DNA from: Petrosia ficiformis
Taxonomy: Eukaryota; Porifera; Demospongiae; Haplosclerida; Petrosiidae
Direction of reading: 5' to 3'
Assembly (NCBI GenBank): GCA_947044365.1
Contig: OX345636.1
Coordinates: forward strand, 30,896,466 to 30,960,465
DNA: 64,000 bases
Both the position numbers and the translations under genes were made by a program. Position 1 is the stretch's first letter; the number at the start of each line of letters is the position of its first letter. The notes under the pieces are model-generated. The model saw only the letters and a list, made by a program, of their open reading frames with translations, did no database searches and was not told the DNA's origin. Shown here in pieces: positions 23,044-34,700 of this stretch.

Positions 23044-23619
23044 GTATCCCAAATTCACAATACATTGTTACAGAATGATAGTATATCTAGTACCTTACCA
23101 ATTAAAGAGATTATAAAATTGGACCGACTTCCATCTCTCTAATAAATGATGATCAGATGTAATCTGTTATGCACACACTGAACAGCACCAATACCTTGAC
23201 TCTTAGCTATGATTATATGTAGGTGTGTGTATAGGTTCTTTGATCTACATTGACCATACCTACCCACGGAAACACTGATCTACATGTATGGAGTGGCATT
23301 ACCAAACAGGCAGTGAAGAGTTTTTCTTTTATGCCCCCTTTTCCATTCTCTGTATGAAAACCTGACAGGGTAGAACTATGATTTGATGAAAACTCAACCT
23401 ATGGCCAATACAAATAGAATATTAGTTTCCCATTTCCGCCTGCTGGCACCGCCTAAAATTAAACTTTGATCATAATAATTAATTAATTTTACATGAGGTG
23501 AACGCTGAACACGTGTTTAGAAATTAGAAGTCACTAGAGATTGAGGTTAGTATCTATAGTTTAACTTAACGATACAATGTACAATAATTATAGATACCAA
23601 AATTTGTTTTACTTACTAG

Positions 23620-24359
23620 ATCAAGTCATAATGAACCAAACGTTGGTGAATTGCTCCGTTTTTTTGCCTTGGGAGAGGCAAGACTATTCTACCCTGGTCC
23701 ATTTTTGAAGATTCCTGACCCAGAAATATCTTTTATAGAATTTTTTAACACGGAAATCGAGAAACGTATAAGTGAAAGTTTAAAGTTAGCGTCAGCTTAT
23801 GCTGGTCAAAACAAAAAAGCCCTGGATGTTGTAGATCTAAATTTACAAAAAACAACAACTTGTGGTGATTTAACCAGCTCAACAATATCAATTGTGGAAT
23901 TTTCAAAAGTATTTGGAACTACTACATCAGAAGAACACAGACCATCGTTGTCAGCAAAACGTCCTAAAACGTCAGTACCTGTACCAACAAGTATGCAGCA
24001 TGCTAAGAACACAAACGTAATGATACAATGTGAAGAATGTAGTATGTGGAGACTTGTGTATTCTCCAGTCAAACTGAACTCTAAACAGAGGGAAAATCTT
24101 CTCAAACTCGAACAATATGCTTACTCCCTGTGGCTCAGAGCTCACGGACATGGATCTGCAGCAATTGGGATTTCCAAACATATATGTTAGGAACCTAGTC
24201 TGTAATGACCCAGTAGAACGTCTGTATTACTCAGCTGGTTATGAACCAATTTGTATATACTGCTCAAATGAGTCTTCACTTACAGAAGATAATGACACCT
24301 ATCCTCAGTGTCAGTCGTGTACTGATAAAGGTTTGGGTCGAATAAAGAAGCGAAAGTAA
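23620..24359 (+). pseudogene. Cys-rich C-terminal exon of a transposon-like protein
   Basis: Begins after an acceptor-like TTACTAG at about 23620 with SHNEPNVGELLRFFALGEAR, runs to 24115, and continues after a frameshift near 24120 to 24356. The second half carries a chain of cysteines: CEECSMWRL, then CGSELTDMDL, CNDPVERLYYSAGYEPICIY, CSNES and YPQCQSC, before a basic KKRK end. The order (EC..WR, D.IE.LYYS..YEPICIYC, YPLC..C) is a zinc-binding tail that recurs in uncharacterised proteins of sponges and cnidarians, many of them transposon-linked; I cannot name the family. A frameshift makes this copy defective unless it is an assembly error. Duplicated GGTCGAATAAAGAAG follows at 24440. Confidence 0.4.
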
Positions 24360-25279
24360 CTTACATCGTTTATTGACAAAGTTGTTCATTCATATCACTG
24401 TTTCTTCAACCATTTTGTTACTCTTCATACTCTTATTTTTGGTCGAATAAAGAAGCTACAGTTATTTAATCTTTGTTAAATTTACAGTTTCTTCAACCAT
24501 TATAATGAGGCAATAATAATACCCCGCCCGCATAATCATATTCATAGCTTGTAATGGGAAACTAATTATGAATATACAATTAATCTTTGTTTATAAAGAA
24601 TACTTTACTGGAGGTCATCTGCTTTATTTATCTACATACGTGAAATGAATATTGAAATATTCTGATATTTGTTCGTTATTTAGGTATTCTATTACTCGTT
24701 TAACATTTGCACATGCACAGAAACAAAACACATGCAATTATAAAAAGGAAATTAAATGGTGGCAGAGAAGTTTCTTGCTTCAATGTTATTGTTTTTTTAG
24801 GCTTGTATAAAAAGAATGAAAAATGAAAACACAGTGGTTGCTGTTATAAACATCTATTGTAACTACTTACAGCAAAATGGTGAGCTAATACTTAGCATTT
24901 TACAAGAAACAATTCAAACAATTCATTCGTTAAGAAAAGCGAGTATTCGAATACCAAGAAGCAGTATTTGTTTCAGCACTACATTTTTATGGCCCGTAGG
25001 GCCATCCCGCTTTCCACGGGGTTTAATGTATAATTTTTTTTTTTTTTTTTCTTGTGTCCACTTGCGCGAGTATGCGTTGTATACGTAGTTAAGGAAGTTG
25101 CGTCATTCCTGGGGGCTCGGTCAATTAATGGGTGTGGCACGTAAAAGAACGCACGCTCGAGCTCTACAGATCAGCAGAAAGAAAGACATTTGTCTAGACA
25201 CAGGAACATTGCCAATTATAATGTGGGCGGAGTAACTTTAATTATTATTACTTTTTTGTTGTAAATGAAATATTAATCA

Positions 25280-26745
25280 TAGTTTACATCCAGCTTTTCT
25301 CTTTTGCTTCCAACATCACAATAAGAACAGAACCAGTTAATATCATTGGGTTCAGTATCCATATTGACACAGGACCTGTAAAATAATTCATAATGCTATT
25401 ATTTCCTACATTGTGGTCTTCTTACTAGTGAAACCAACGGTCACAACAACCACATGCAATCATGTTCTTCTTACTTGTGATTTGATTACATAGTCCACAC
25501 TTCCACACTTCCAGCTGTGTTGTTTTACTGCAACTTTATGTAGAAAAACAAAGTACAAATACACATGAAATGTATTATAGATGCTAAAGTATTGTAGAGT
25601 GAGGACTCACTTGCTTCAAGAAGATTTTTCCAGGCACTTTTAGTGAAATATTCCACATTTTAAGGAGTGCTGAATAACATCTAAAATATCATCATCAATA
25701 TGTGATAACAAATCGCTTTCATCTACTTGTAGCCCTTCACTAATAAATTTGTCTATGGAAGAACTTGTGCATACAAGTTTTAGCACATCTACAAAGAAAG
25801 ATAATTAACAATACTGAATAGAAGAAAAGCATTTTTAATAAGGTAATCTGTGTTTATTATACCTTGCTTTTTATAATTATTAGCACTCTCAATATTTAAG
25901 CTGTTTAGAAGATGTTGTGATAGTGCTTGCCTTTCTTCAAAAGAAGGTTTAGCTATGTGCATCAATGGTCTACGAGATCTCTTTTTTGTTGAATAAAAGG
26001 ACCGTTGTGGAACAACTTTCTTATTAGCAGGAATGGAAGGCAACTTTAGTTCCTTTCCTTTTATTATGGTAAGTGCAGAGTCAATATGTGCTTGAGCTGA
26101 CAGAAGAATATTAAAATCATTGCATCTTTCAATATGAATGCCCAACCCAGCAAGTTGTGACTGTAGCCTTTGTTTTAATTCAAAACTATCATTCTGCTTG
26201 CCTGACTTTAATGCTGTAAGTGCTACAGGGAACCCTTCCCTAAATTCGTCTACTACAATCAAACTAATGAGCAGAAAGTCATAGCTACTTATTGAATGTG
26301 TACTGTCAATACAAAACTACTTTTTTCTCACAAAAGCGCTTCCATCATTTCACATTGCAATGTTGTTTGAATGCACAAGGCAAAATCTTGGGTATGAAGA
26401 CAAGTATTTTTACCTATATCAGCAACAACACTGCCCTGTTGCTTGTAAAAAGAAATGGGATTGTGCTCTTTTGATTTCATTTCTTCAACCCAGGCATGAA
26501 CACTAAGTGCATCATTAGAGTGTCTTTCAATTCCTTGGATGTTGTATGCTTGCTGGATGTTATGAAGATCTTTTCGATTCATAAGGTGAATGCACTGAAA
26601 TTCTTACACAGTCAAGAATTTTATGGACTGAGTGTGGGACTACACCTGACATCAAAGATTGAATATTTGGACTCATCAGCATCTCATAAACACACAGGGC
26701 GCAAAAAACAATTTTCCACTACTGTCATGTGTCCTGGACTTTACC
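25280..26745 (-). pseudogene. MULE transposase with C-terminal PHD finger
   Basis: Minus-strand frames in order: IQSLMSGVVPHSVHKILDCV (26700), NRKDLHNIQQAYNI (26580), HAWVEEMKSKEHNPISFYKQ, DFALCIQTTLQCEMM (26370), then after a frameshift FCIDSTHSISSYDFLLISL and VVDEFREGFPVA (26310-26220). The CIDSTH block matches the first catalytic Asp of MULE/Mutator DDE transposases and the preceding DLHNI..YNI, FK.QG signatures agree. Downstream is a basic linker, an acidic exon (LLSHIDDDILDVIQ, 25700) and a PHD-like finger: CGLCNQITSKKNMIACGCCD then RWFH (25510-25440) and, after an intron, CVNMDTEPNDINWFCSYC (25370-25310). The splice between the two finger halves would create a stop, and at least two other shifts occur, so this copy is inactive. 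Confidence 0.65.
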
Positions 26746-26778
26746 TGGTATTCGTATAATCACAGATATTGTAATTAA

Positions 26779-27036
26779 TCAAGGCCAGTAGACTATCAGT
26801 AACACACCATGTTTCACAGCAAACTCGGCCATAATCTTAGAGAGAACATTACTTCCAACGCAACACTGTAGAACAGCATTCATAAAACAGGTGTTTCCTA
26901 GATTTTGAAGTCCAACAGGAGTATTAACGCTCATCTCTATACAATTCCACGTGATTTCATGTGTTCTAATGATAACACGTGCGTTTGCGCATGCGCAATG
27001 AGTGTAGGCAATGTTCCTGTCGCTAGACGAATTCAA
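26779..27036 (-). pseudogene. Ubiquitin-specific protease (USP) Cys-box fragment
   Basis: The 85-codon frame contains PVGLQNLGNTCFMNAVLQC, the Cys box of USP/UBP deubiquitinases with the catalytic Cys in NTCFMN. Translation probably starts at the second Met (MSVNTPVGL). The frame ends soon after (VKHGVLLIVYWP), and no His box follows; the next minus-strand block is already the MULE transposase. Either this is a truncated USP carried by the element or the first exon of a spliced polyprotein. It lies inside the element's ends, so it belongs to the mobile unit. As it stands it cannot be a working protease. Confidence 0.65.
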
Positions 27037-27478
27037 AAGAAAGCTGCCTGTAGCTAAGTAGCTTACGTAGAAACTGGAACTAATAGCTAGCTATTCTGCC
27101 TGAAATATATTTCTGAAGGTCTTTTGAAAGGTCAGGAGAGTAGATAATTAAAATAATAACAATAATAAGCTTGCTTGATAAAGTCAGCCATGATTACTGA
27201 ATGCTGGACACCACAAAGCAGTCATAGGGATACTTTTATCTTCACTTAAATATGTAAAGCAATCATAGAGATGTTTTTTTCTCTATATACACTTGTTTAT
27301 GCAAGTGATTAAAGCCACAAATCAGTGGTGTGTAAGTGGTGAAAATGTCATTAATCAGACCTATCGTGAGCCTTCTTCAAAACATCAAAAACTCCTTCCA
27401 ACCAAATATTTTGAACAAAATTTCTTTAATGGTTCCTGAAAATTTAAACAGATCTGAATATGATACATATACATGTGC

Positions 27479-27479
<1 letters not shown>

Positions 27480-27565
<86 letters not shown>
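27480..27565. repeat. (TA)n microsatellite
   Basis: Two uninterrupted TA runs separated by a single GT step, together about 85 bp. Confidence 0.95.
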
Positions 27566-27566
<1 letters not shown>

Positions 27567-27719
27567 TGTATATCATGAAAAGTCTAGAAATAAGTGACAA
27601 TTATCAATTTGAGTTTTTGAAACAAAAATGATGTTTAAGCAACAAACTACAAAGCAAACATTTATGCAACATTGATGCAACATTGAGCATCCTTATTACT
27701 AAAAAACAGTTCAATTAAA

Positions 27720-28834
27720 ATAAGGTGATGTGAGCATGCCAACCATGTGATAGTCCACATCAGAAGGAAGGAAGACAAGGAAGAAAGCGTTTAAGAAACG
27801 AAGATGGATGGAAGAACAAAATGATGAAATTACAAAAAGACAGAGGAGACTGTATACAACATACAAAGGTGTAGAAAAAATCTGGCTAAGCAATTGTCAA
27901 TATCAGTTGTTCCATGTACGAGGAACTGAGTGTGGAAAACCGAGAATGAGTCTTCAGACGTTTCTACAAACTGAAAACGGGTATTTTTTGGACTGATTCG
28001 CAAAAGCCTGTAAAAAGGAGAGTTGGAGTTGGCACAAAGACTAGCAACCACACCCAGATGGGAAGGAACTGCAAGTTTGCAAGAAAATCTTCTGTGATGT
28101 ACATGCAACTGGAAAAAGGAGAGTTTTGAAAAGCCTAGTCTTGTGTCCATTTATAGGTAGATATCTTGTTACTCATCATCAAGGTTGACAGATTTTTTTT
28201 TATTGATCTTCTCCTGAAACTACAAATGACAACATTCATGAACCATGTATAATCTATCGTTGTTGCTTCAGACACTATAAACTGTACGATCTGATCCTTT
28301 TAGAAGATTTCAGTTTTACTCAAATCTTCCATGGCATCACATGTGATAATAATAATGATAATAATAATGATAATAATGATGAAGATGATAATGATGATAA
28401 TGATGATAATACTACAATATGCTTTTCGTCTGTATTTTCTCCAATTATATGCCAGCATTACATTTATCTGTCCCAAAATTATGCCTGCATAATTTACTCA
28501 GTCCTATCTATTACACACTGAAAGAAAATTGAAGGGAAGGAGGGGGTAAGTATACTGTACTGACATGGTCAGAAGTCTGTAACGTCTTGTAAGGCCATTT
28601 TCCTACTCTCTGATGGGAAACATGGAGACTTGTTGTATCACTTCAGTTATCGATATGTAGAGTGATATTCAGCTACGAGGTAAATAATCTTTGAAAAATG
28701 GATAGTATTGTTGTAATTCATTGTGTATTTGTTAATTTTAAACATTAAACCAAAGAAATAAAGTAAATGTACAGTTTAGTAACTAGAGAGTCACTTATAT
28801 ATGATATGGGAGTTTGTATAGACTATTGTGTGGT
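27720..28834. other. Mostly non-coding; basic frame and (GAT/AAT)n repeat
   Basis: A plus-strand frame at 27770-27996 is rich in Lys/Arg at first (KTRKKAFKKRRWMEEQND) and then reads LFHVRGTECGKPRMSL; a transposon fragment is possible but no family is recognised. A trinucleotide repeat of GAT and AAT units occupies about 28350-28412. The rest shows nothing. Confidence 0.3.
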
Positions 28835-29441
28835 ACTTTTCAAAGCAAGGGATAGGGCATAAAGGGGGATGGTCTTGGCATGTTTTGCAATGGTAAACGG
28901 TTCTCTTTCTCTTAGTAGATTTGCTGCAAAGTATACATTCACACTGCTCTTTTACTGTTCTTTTAGCAAGGAAATGTTTTCTTCAATCTAGTCTTTCAGG
29001 CTGATTCTCTAATGAAGAACGGGGTATTCCTGCTAGAGGTTTACGAACAGATTGTTGGATGTAGTCCCTCATTAATTGGTCAACAAGAACTCCTTCATAT
29101 GTTATAACCATTATGTAATATTATTTGAATATAGTAATTGTTTATTTTTTTATTTTTTAGTTTTATGTATAATTATGTACCTATATCATTCTCATTGTTA
29201 CTAGTCTCTTCATCAGACCTCCAATCATCAATCATTTCCAAAACAACAAAGCCATGATATTCATTGTTACAGATGCTTATATATTTTTGACACTTCAATG
29301 AGTTTCTACAATGTGGTTGCTCTGTATAAACATTGGTTTCCCCCTGTTACTATATATAGGCGCGTGGCACTGGTCAGTAATACAATTTAATTAAATAACG
29401 CGCCTATAGATAGGCGCGTTGCATGGCACGCAACGAGTTAA
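28835..29441 (-). mobile_element. piggyBac-like element, truncated
   Basis: The upper end is TTAA (29438-29441) followed, on the minus strand, by CTCGTTGCGTGCCATGC, a piggyBac-like terminus. An acidic frame follows (29345-29180: VVLEMIDDWRSDEETSNN). At 29075-28840 the C-terminal Cys-rich finger of piggyBac transposases is recognisable: CECILCSKSTKRKRTVYHCK then TCQDHPPLCPIPCFEKYHT, with a stop shortly before it. The catalytic domain is missing and the lower end could not be placed, so it is an internally deleted copy. It interrupts the frame at 29442-29654. Confidence 0.6.
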
Positions 29442-29654
29442 TGCTTGGTGGTGCAAAATTAATATTTGAACCTCTGTTGGTGGTGCAGGGTGGTCATCAA
29501 TGACCACATCAGTAGTTGTAGGTGTAAACTGTGGTACAGATAATGAATGCTTCCTTGGAACTGTTGGAACAGTAGTGTTAATACCGTCAGGCTGTGAGCT
29601 ATGACTTTCTCCAGCCTCTGTTACATTTTGAACAAGCTCATTATATCTGGACAC
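29442..29654 (-). pseudogene. Frame interrupted by the piggyBac-like insertion
   Basis: A minus-strand frame MSRYNELVQNVTEAGESH... then DVVIDDHPAPPTEVQI, hydrophilic and Pro/Thr-rich, runs straight into the TTAA at which the piggyBac-like element begins. No domain recognised. Confidence 0.25.
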
Positions 29655-30059
29655 AAAGACTGAGCTCAGAGAGACACCAGAAAACTGTGTTGAAAAGGGT
29701 GTCTTGTTCCATTCATGGTAATTTATACTTAAACTATACGACCTTGTTCACATTTGAACTATAATTGTAGTAGAGAAAAACCAAGAAAGTAGCTATCAGA
29801 TTTAAGAAATATCAGGAGTTATATATATGATTCTATTGTGCAATTAACACACAAGCATTACAAAACTCAGGTATCTTCACTAGGCACTGAACGAATATTG
29901 CCAGGTGTTTGGCTGGCGTTTGTCTTCTTAATAGGCCCATAGCTGTTGGCTAGCGTAACTCCTGCACCTACCGTCCGAAGAAACCATTTTTTTGACCTTG
30001 TCATAGTTTTCCAGCTGCAAACCGTAGACTCACTACTCACTAGACTGAGACTCAACAGT
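29655..30059. other. No supported gene
   Basis: A minus-strand frame ends at 29867 but has no recognisable domain. Confidence 0.3.
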
Positions 30060-31031
30060 GGGCTCTATAATTATATGACCGTGTTGCTGTTATGTGGCCT
30101 TTAGCTTTCAAGTAGAATATGGGCGGTAACCAGACACAGGTAGTAAACGGACGAATGAAATTCAAACTTGCAAGATTTTCCTGGTATTTGTGCGGGAAAT
30201 TCAAAACTTGGTGAATAAGTGCAGTAGCGAATAGTACTTCAGTGGCGAAAATTTTGTGAACATTAAAATATAAATTTGTCTCTAACAGGTGGTAGTTGAA
30301 AGAAGTCTCCAACAGCAATGACATTCAGATCTCCGAAGAGAACTTCAGTGTCATCTGTACCTTTGATTTCAGTCAATCTCTGGTGAACAAAGTTGAGCGT
30401 CTGATATGAGACCATACTGATCTCATCAATGATGATCGTGGTGACACTTCCAAAGACGTCTCATACCGTGAAGTCTCTAACTTGCTAACTTGCGATAGGC
30501 AGTTCTTTTACCAGCGGTTCTTTTACCATGCTCTACAGGCAAGTTGAGCACTTTGTGAATAGTGAGACCTCCGATATTGAATGCAGCTACTCCGGTTGGA
30601 GCCATCAACATACAAGTACATCCGTCACCAATCTGGGCACGTTCAAAGTGCTCATGAACTACACTAATCACATGACTCTTACCAGTATATACCAGCACCG
30701 CCGGTAATGAAAAGCCTAAGTGGCTCAGGTGGTGACTCTACAGCATACATCTGGTACTCGTGTCGAGCTGTAGTGTAATTCAAAACTTTTTGAAAGGCTA
30801 AACGTTGTGACTCATTGAGGCTATCAACCTATCTGCATCAGTCATACGTCTTTGGCCCATAGCATGTACAGTGCAATCATTATCCACATCAGGAAGGTAA
30901 TCATCGGAAGCCAAGTGGTTGACTTCACCAACACCTTGCTGATCAGTAGTTAAAGCGCTATGATTATCAGCTAACAGCGCTTCATTATAATAAATTGGGT
31001 CTGGTCCAGTACCTTCATTTTCCATCTTCAT
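30060..31031 (-). pseudogene. PIF1-like helicase fragment
   Basis: Minus strand. The upstream frame (31031-30798) ends RRMTDADRLIASM and continues, after a shift, with LNESQRLAFQKVLNYTTAR (30800). Walker A is disrupted: FITGGAG and, after a shift near 30690, TGKSHVISVVHEHFERA. Then follow CMLMAPTGVAAFNIGG (motif Ia), a shift near 30460, SVTTIIIDEISMVSY (Walker B, DEIS) and FGDLNVIAVGDFFQLPPV (motif III), after which a stop occurs. This is the N-terminal half of a PIF1-family 5'-3' DNA helicase, the kind found in Helitrons and other transposons. It is truncated and has at least three shifts. No Rep/HUH domain was found, so a Helitron origin is only a possibility. Confidence 0.7.
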
Positions 31032-31248
31032 ATTTCGTTGAGCTGCACCGAGCTATTAGGGCATAAACTATGGCTGGCCTGTTCGCTGTGTGGTGGATGG
31101 TTCAGGAGATTTAGTTGAGGAGGAAGTGGCTGATATTGACTATATATGTAATCTATGTAAAGAAGAATAATATTTTAAATACAAAATATTTAGCTGATTA
31201 CAACGTTTTAATATTCAATTATAGTTCAAAAGGCAACAAAAATAACAT

Positions 31249-31342
31249 TTAACCCTTTACCAACTATAATTGAAATAAGCGTTTTCATTAATAACCCCAA
31301 TTTAATTAAGAAATTTTGTGTGGGCGGAGCGCTTAATATCTA
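31249..31342. mobile_element. Left piece of split TTAA-type element
   Basis: Starts TTAACCCTTTACCAACTA and runs to GGCGGAGCGCTTAATATCTA. It matches, inverted, 9910 to about 9822 of the uninterrupted copy, then stops at a TA where the pogo-like transposon begins; the right piece resumes at 42499. Confidence 0.75.
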
Positions 31343-31785
31343 GAGTAAGCCACCGATTGTTGGACATATCTAATTTCGGACATTCAAATTATGCAAATGC
31401 AAGCACGCAGAGCTCTCATTTTTTGGATCACAGTAAGATTTGAACCTTAGCTGTATGCATACCAAAAATGAGCTACCGATGATGAAATACGTAAACTTTA
31501 TGGCTACAAATCCTGACCGTCCGAATCAAGCAAACGTCGGATAAACATATCAAAATACGGATCCTCTCCTGTAGACCTTAAAAGAGAAGCAAATAGATTA
31601 TTTGTTGCATGTATGAAGTAGTGTCAGTTATTCTCTAAACAATGTCTAAGCCTGGTCTTCTAGGCTTTTCATTCCATTGTAGCGAGTTACCACAGACAAT
31701 ATGCGGTAATTCGGCCACACCCATTATGAAATATTATTAATAATTAACTCAAACTCAAATGTTTCTTTACATGAATTTCCAGTAA

Positions 31786-34700
31786 CTACAATTGTTCTTT
31801 TCTTTTTCTGTAACATTTACTGCATAACCAAGCATATGATTCATCATCCCATGCTTTGGGATTAATTACTTCACACATTTCGTGAAACCATACATCACAG
31901 TTAGTACATTCTATCATTCTAATGGTTGGAGTTTCTGGTAGACGACAACTGCAATGGACAATAACAGGTATTTCCTTCTTTACAACCTGACCAGGTTTCA
32001 AATGGCGGTGTACTGATGGAAATGGTAATGCTGTTGATCTTTGTAAACAATTATACAGGTGGTTTCTCAATTCACTTTGAATGTAGTCTTTCGTGTGAGG
32101 CATTTCACCATCACATAATGTGGTCGCATATGCCAATGCATATAATCCACAATCTTTAATTCCACTCTGTTTGCAAACATTAATAAGTTCAATCTTGATG
32201 CTTCTTCTCGGTGTCCGTACAATACTACAAATTTGACATATTGTGTCATCACTTATACTTTCATCACTTATACTGTCAAAGATTTGTACACCTGTAAGTA
32301 AATAATTTGATTATACACTGTACATGGAAACCTAAACTTATAATTCTCACCACCATATAAAATCATAGCACACACTAGTAATAAGATACCATTCTTAATG
32401 CTATTGTTATAGTGTTTTGTAGGTAAAATACACATTCCAACTAGGGATGTGCGATACCACTATTGCGTATCACTGCCAAAAATATCATGATACGCTACAG
32501 TATCATGATATTTGAAATAATATTGAAACACTTAAAATGTAAATAAATCCCCTATTTGGATGTATTTGTCAAGAAATGGTAAAAGAAATCAATGAAAGTT
32601 ATGCACACTAGCTTGTTATAATTACTTTTAGTTATCAAATTAGAAAAAAAATGTTTAATAAACTCTCCATTCCAGTGTATCGATACACTCAAAACCTAAT
32701 ATTGTATCACGATATTCAACAAAAATATTGATATTTCCATATATCGTTACGTATTGCTCATCACTAATTCCAACCCCATATAATAATTACAAAATACAGT
32801 AATACCTGATCTGCAATTAATATTAGACACAGTGATCCAATGATTACAATTCACATGAAGAATCTGCACAAAACGTCCCCTCTGAGTGGAAAAATTATAC
32901 TCTTTACCATATGCTGGGTCTTCCAACCCACCAATGGCAAACCGATCTCTTAATAACAGTTGATAACGAATAATAAATGTACATGTTAGTTCTTCCCCAT
33001 TCAACAGTAGTGACATATTGGCCAAAACTGCTCCATCAACATCAAGATGATCCTCGTCAGAATTATCTGACGACAATTCCACAGTGGTAGGTTCTTTGTT
33101 GACTGCAACACATAGTATATATAATATATTACCTATACACACAGCCATTCATGACTACTTACTTCTTGCTACTCTCTTGTCTTTCTCAGAGAGACATTTG
33201 ACTAAACTGCCCTCATCAGAGACACCTCCAGTTTTACGAGTTACCTGCTTCTTACCTATAGTATGCCAAACATTCATGTACATATATATCCAGAAATAAC
33301 AAAATAACTTACTTCCTGTTTTTGTTTCCACTAAACTGTCTTCATCACACACACCTCTAGTTTTACGAGTTACCTGCTTCTTACCTATAGTATGCCAAAC
33401 ATTCATGTACATATATATCCAGAAATAACAAAATAACTTACTTCCTGTTTTCATTTCTACTAAACTGTCTTCATCACACACACCTCTAGTTTTACGAGTT
33501 ACCTGCTTCTTACCTGTAGTATGCCAAACATCCATGTACATATATATCCAGAAATAACAAAATAACTTCCTGTTTTTGTTTCCACTAAACTGTCTTCATC
33601 ACACACACCTCTAGTTTTACGAGTTACCTGCTTCTTACCTGTAGTATGCCAAACATCCATGTACATATATATCCAGAAATAACAAAATAACTTACTTCCT
33701 GTTTTTGTTTCCACTAAACTGTCTTCATCACACACACCTCTAGTTTTACGAGTTACCTGCTTCTTACCTATAGTATGCCAAACATCCATGTACATATATA
33801 TCCAGAAATAACAAAATAACTTACTTCCTGTTTTGTTTTTAACTTCATTGTCTTCATTTTCTAGACCACTGTCACTAGTTTCAGGACCACACACTGACAC
33901 ACCTCTACAGGTTCTTTGCTGTTTAGCTGATGCTTTGGCTTCCTTAGCCTTCGCTCTAGCTACTTTTCGTTTTTCTTTCTCATCTATTTTCTCTTGCTTT
34001 ATTAGCTTCAATATTTTCAATGCTAGTGAGTACCTTTCCTGCAGTCTTCTGGCACTTCATTGGTGGAGGCTTTGGAGTGCTCAAAAACTGGCTGATTGAA
34101 GAGGCTTTTCTAAGTGGCATGATAGTCAAAGAATCTTCATTGACATGATTGATATCTCCTAATGATAATGACCTATCGGATGGAGATATTGCTGTTGTGG
34201 GTTCCAGTTCATCATTATAATCATAGAATGATTTAAATGAGGCATTTACATCTGATAATGTGGTAGTAGATTGCTCATAATATGGTGAATATTTCGAACG
34301 TTTATCACATACTGGACTGTACAAAGGAATGTATGCCAGTCCCGTACGGTGTGGCAGTGATTCGGGGTGAAATGCGGAAGGGTTTTCTTTGTGTATTTGA
34401 TCTTGGACCTTTCTGGGGTTGAAAGGATATACACCCGTTGCACTAAATCCAGCTCTAATGTTTTTTTGAGACATTGCTAACATCCAAGCTTCACCAAATA
34501 GATGTGAAAAATCATATCGTGAAACTACTCTTCCTGGATTACGTTTATAAAAATTGTGGCAAACCTGCTTCCAACAGGACTTTAATGGACTGAAACAGCC
34601 TACATCCAATGGTTGAGCAAGATGTGTTGTGTGAGGAGGTAATGTGAAAAGAATTACCTTTTCTTGAGCTGCTGCTGTAATAACATCTGGACAGTAATGA

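Larger units (their letters stand above)
24983..27298 (-). mobile_element. Mutator-like element with transposase, PHD finger and USP fragment
   Basis: Ends are defined by the shared, inverted match to the short derivative at 11921-12382: the right tip (27298, AAACAAGTGTATATAGAG as reverse complement) and the left tip (24983, ATTTTTATGGCCCGTAGGG). Near the tips lie GATTGCTTTAC and GCTTTCC/GGGATGG blocks forming an imperfect inverted repeat. The coding content is on the minus strand: a USP-type start (27036-26779), a MULE transposase core (about 26740-25790) and a PHD-type finger (about 25520-25290). No clear 9-10 bp target duplication was found, so the exact tips are uncertain by a few bases. 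Confidence 0.65.

Noticed and set aside
24816..25088. Plus-strand frame with KASIRIPRSSICFSTT
   Set aside because: Runs across the left tip of the Mutator-like element into a poly-T run; no domain.
30060..31031. Helitron
   Set aside because: Only a PIF1-like helicase fragment is visible; no Rep/HUH motif and no TC...CTRR ends were found, so the element type is left open.
33163..33840. CRISPR-like array of direct repeats
   Set aside because: The units are 129-bp exon/intron duplicates with splice sites in a eukaryotic gene; spacers are not unique and no cas-type gene exists.
33155..34020. Unspliced frames running through the repeat array
   Set aside because: They stay open only because the 57-nt introns lack stops; splice consensus and phase argue that the aromatic-rich segments are introns.
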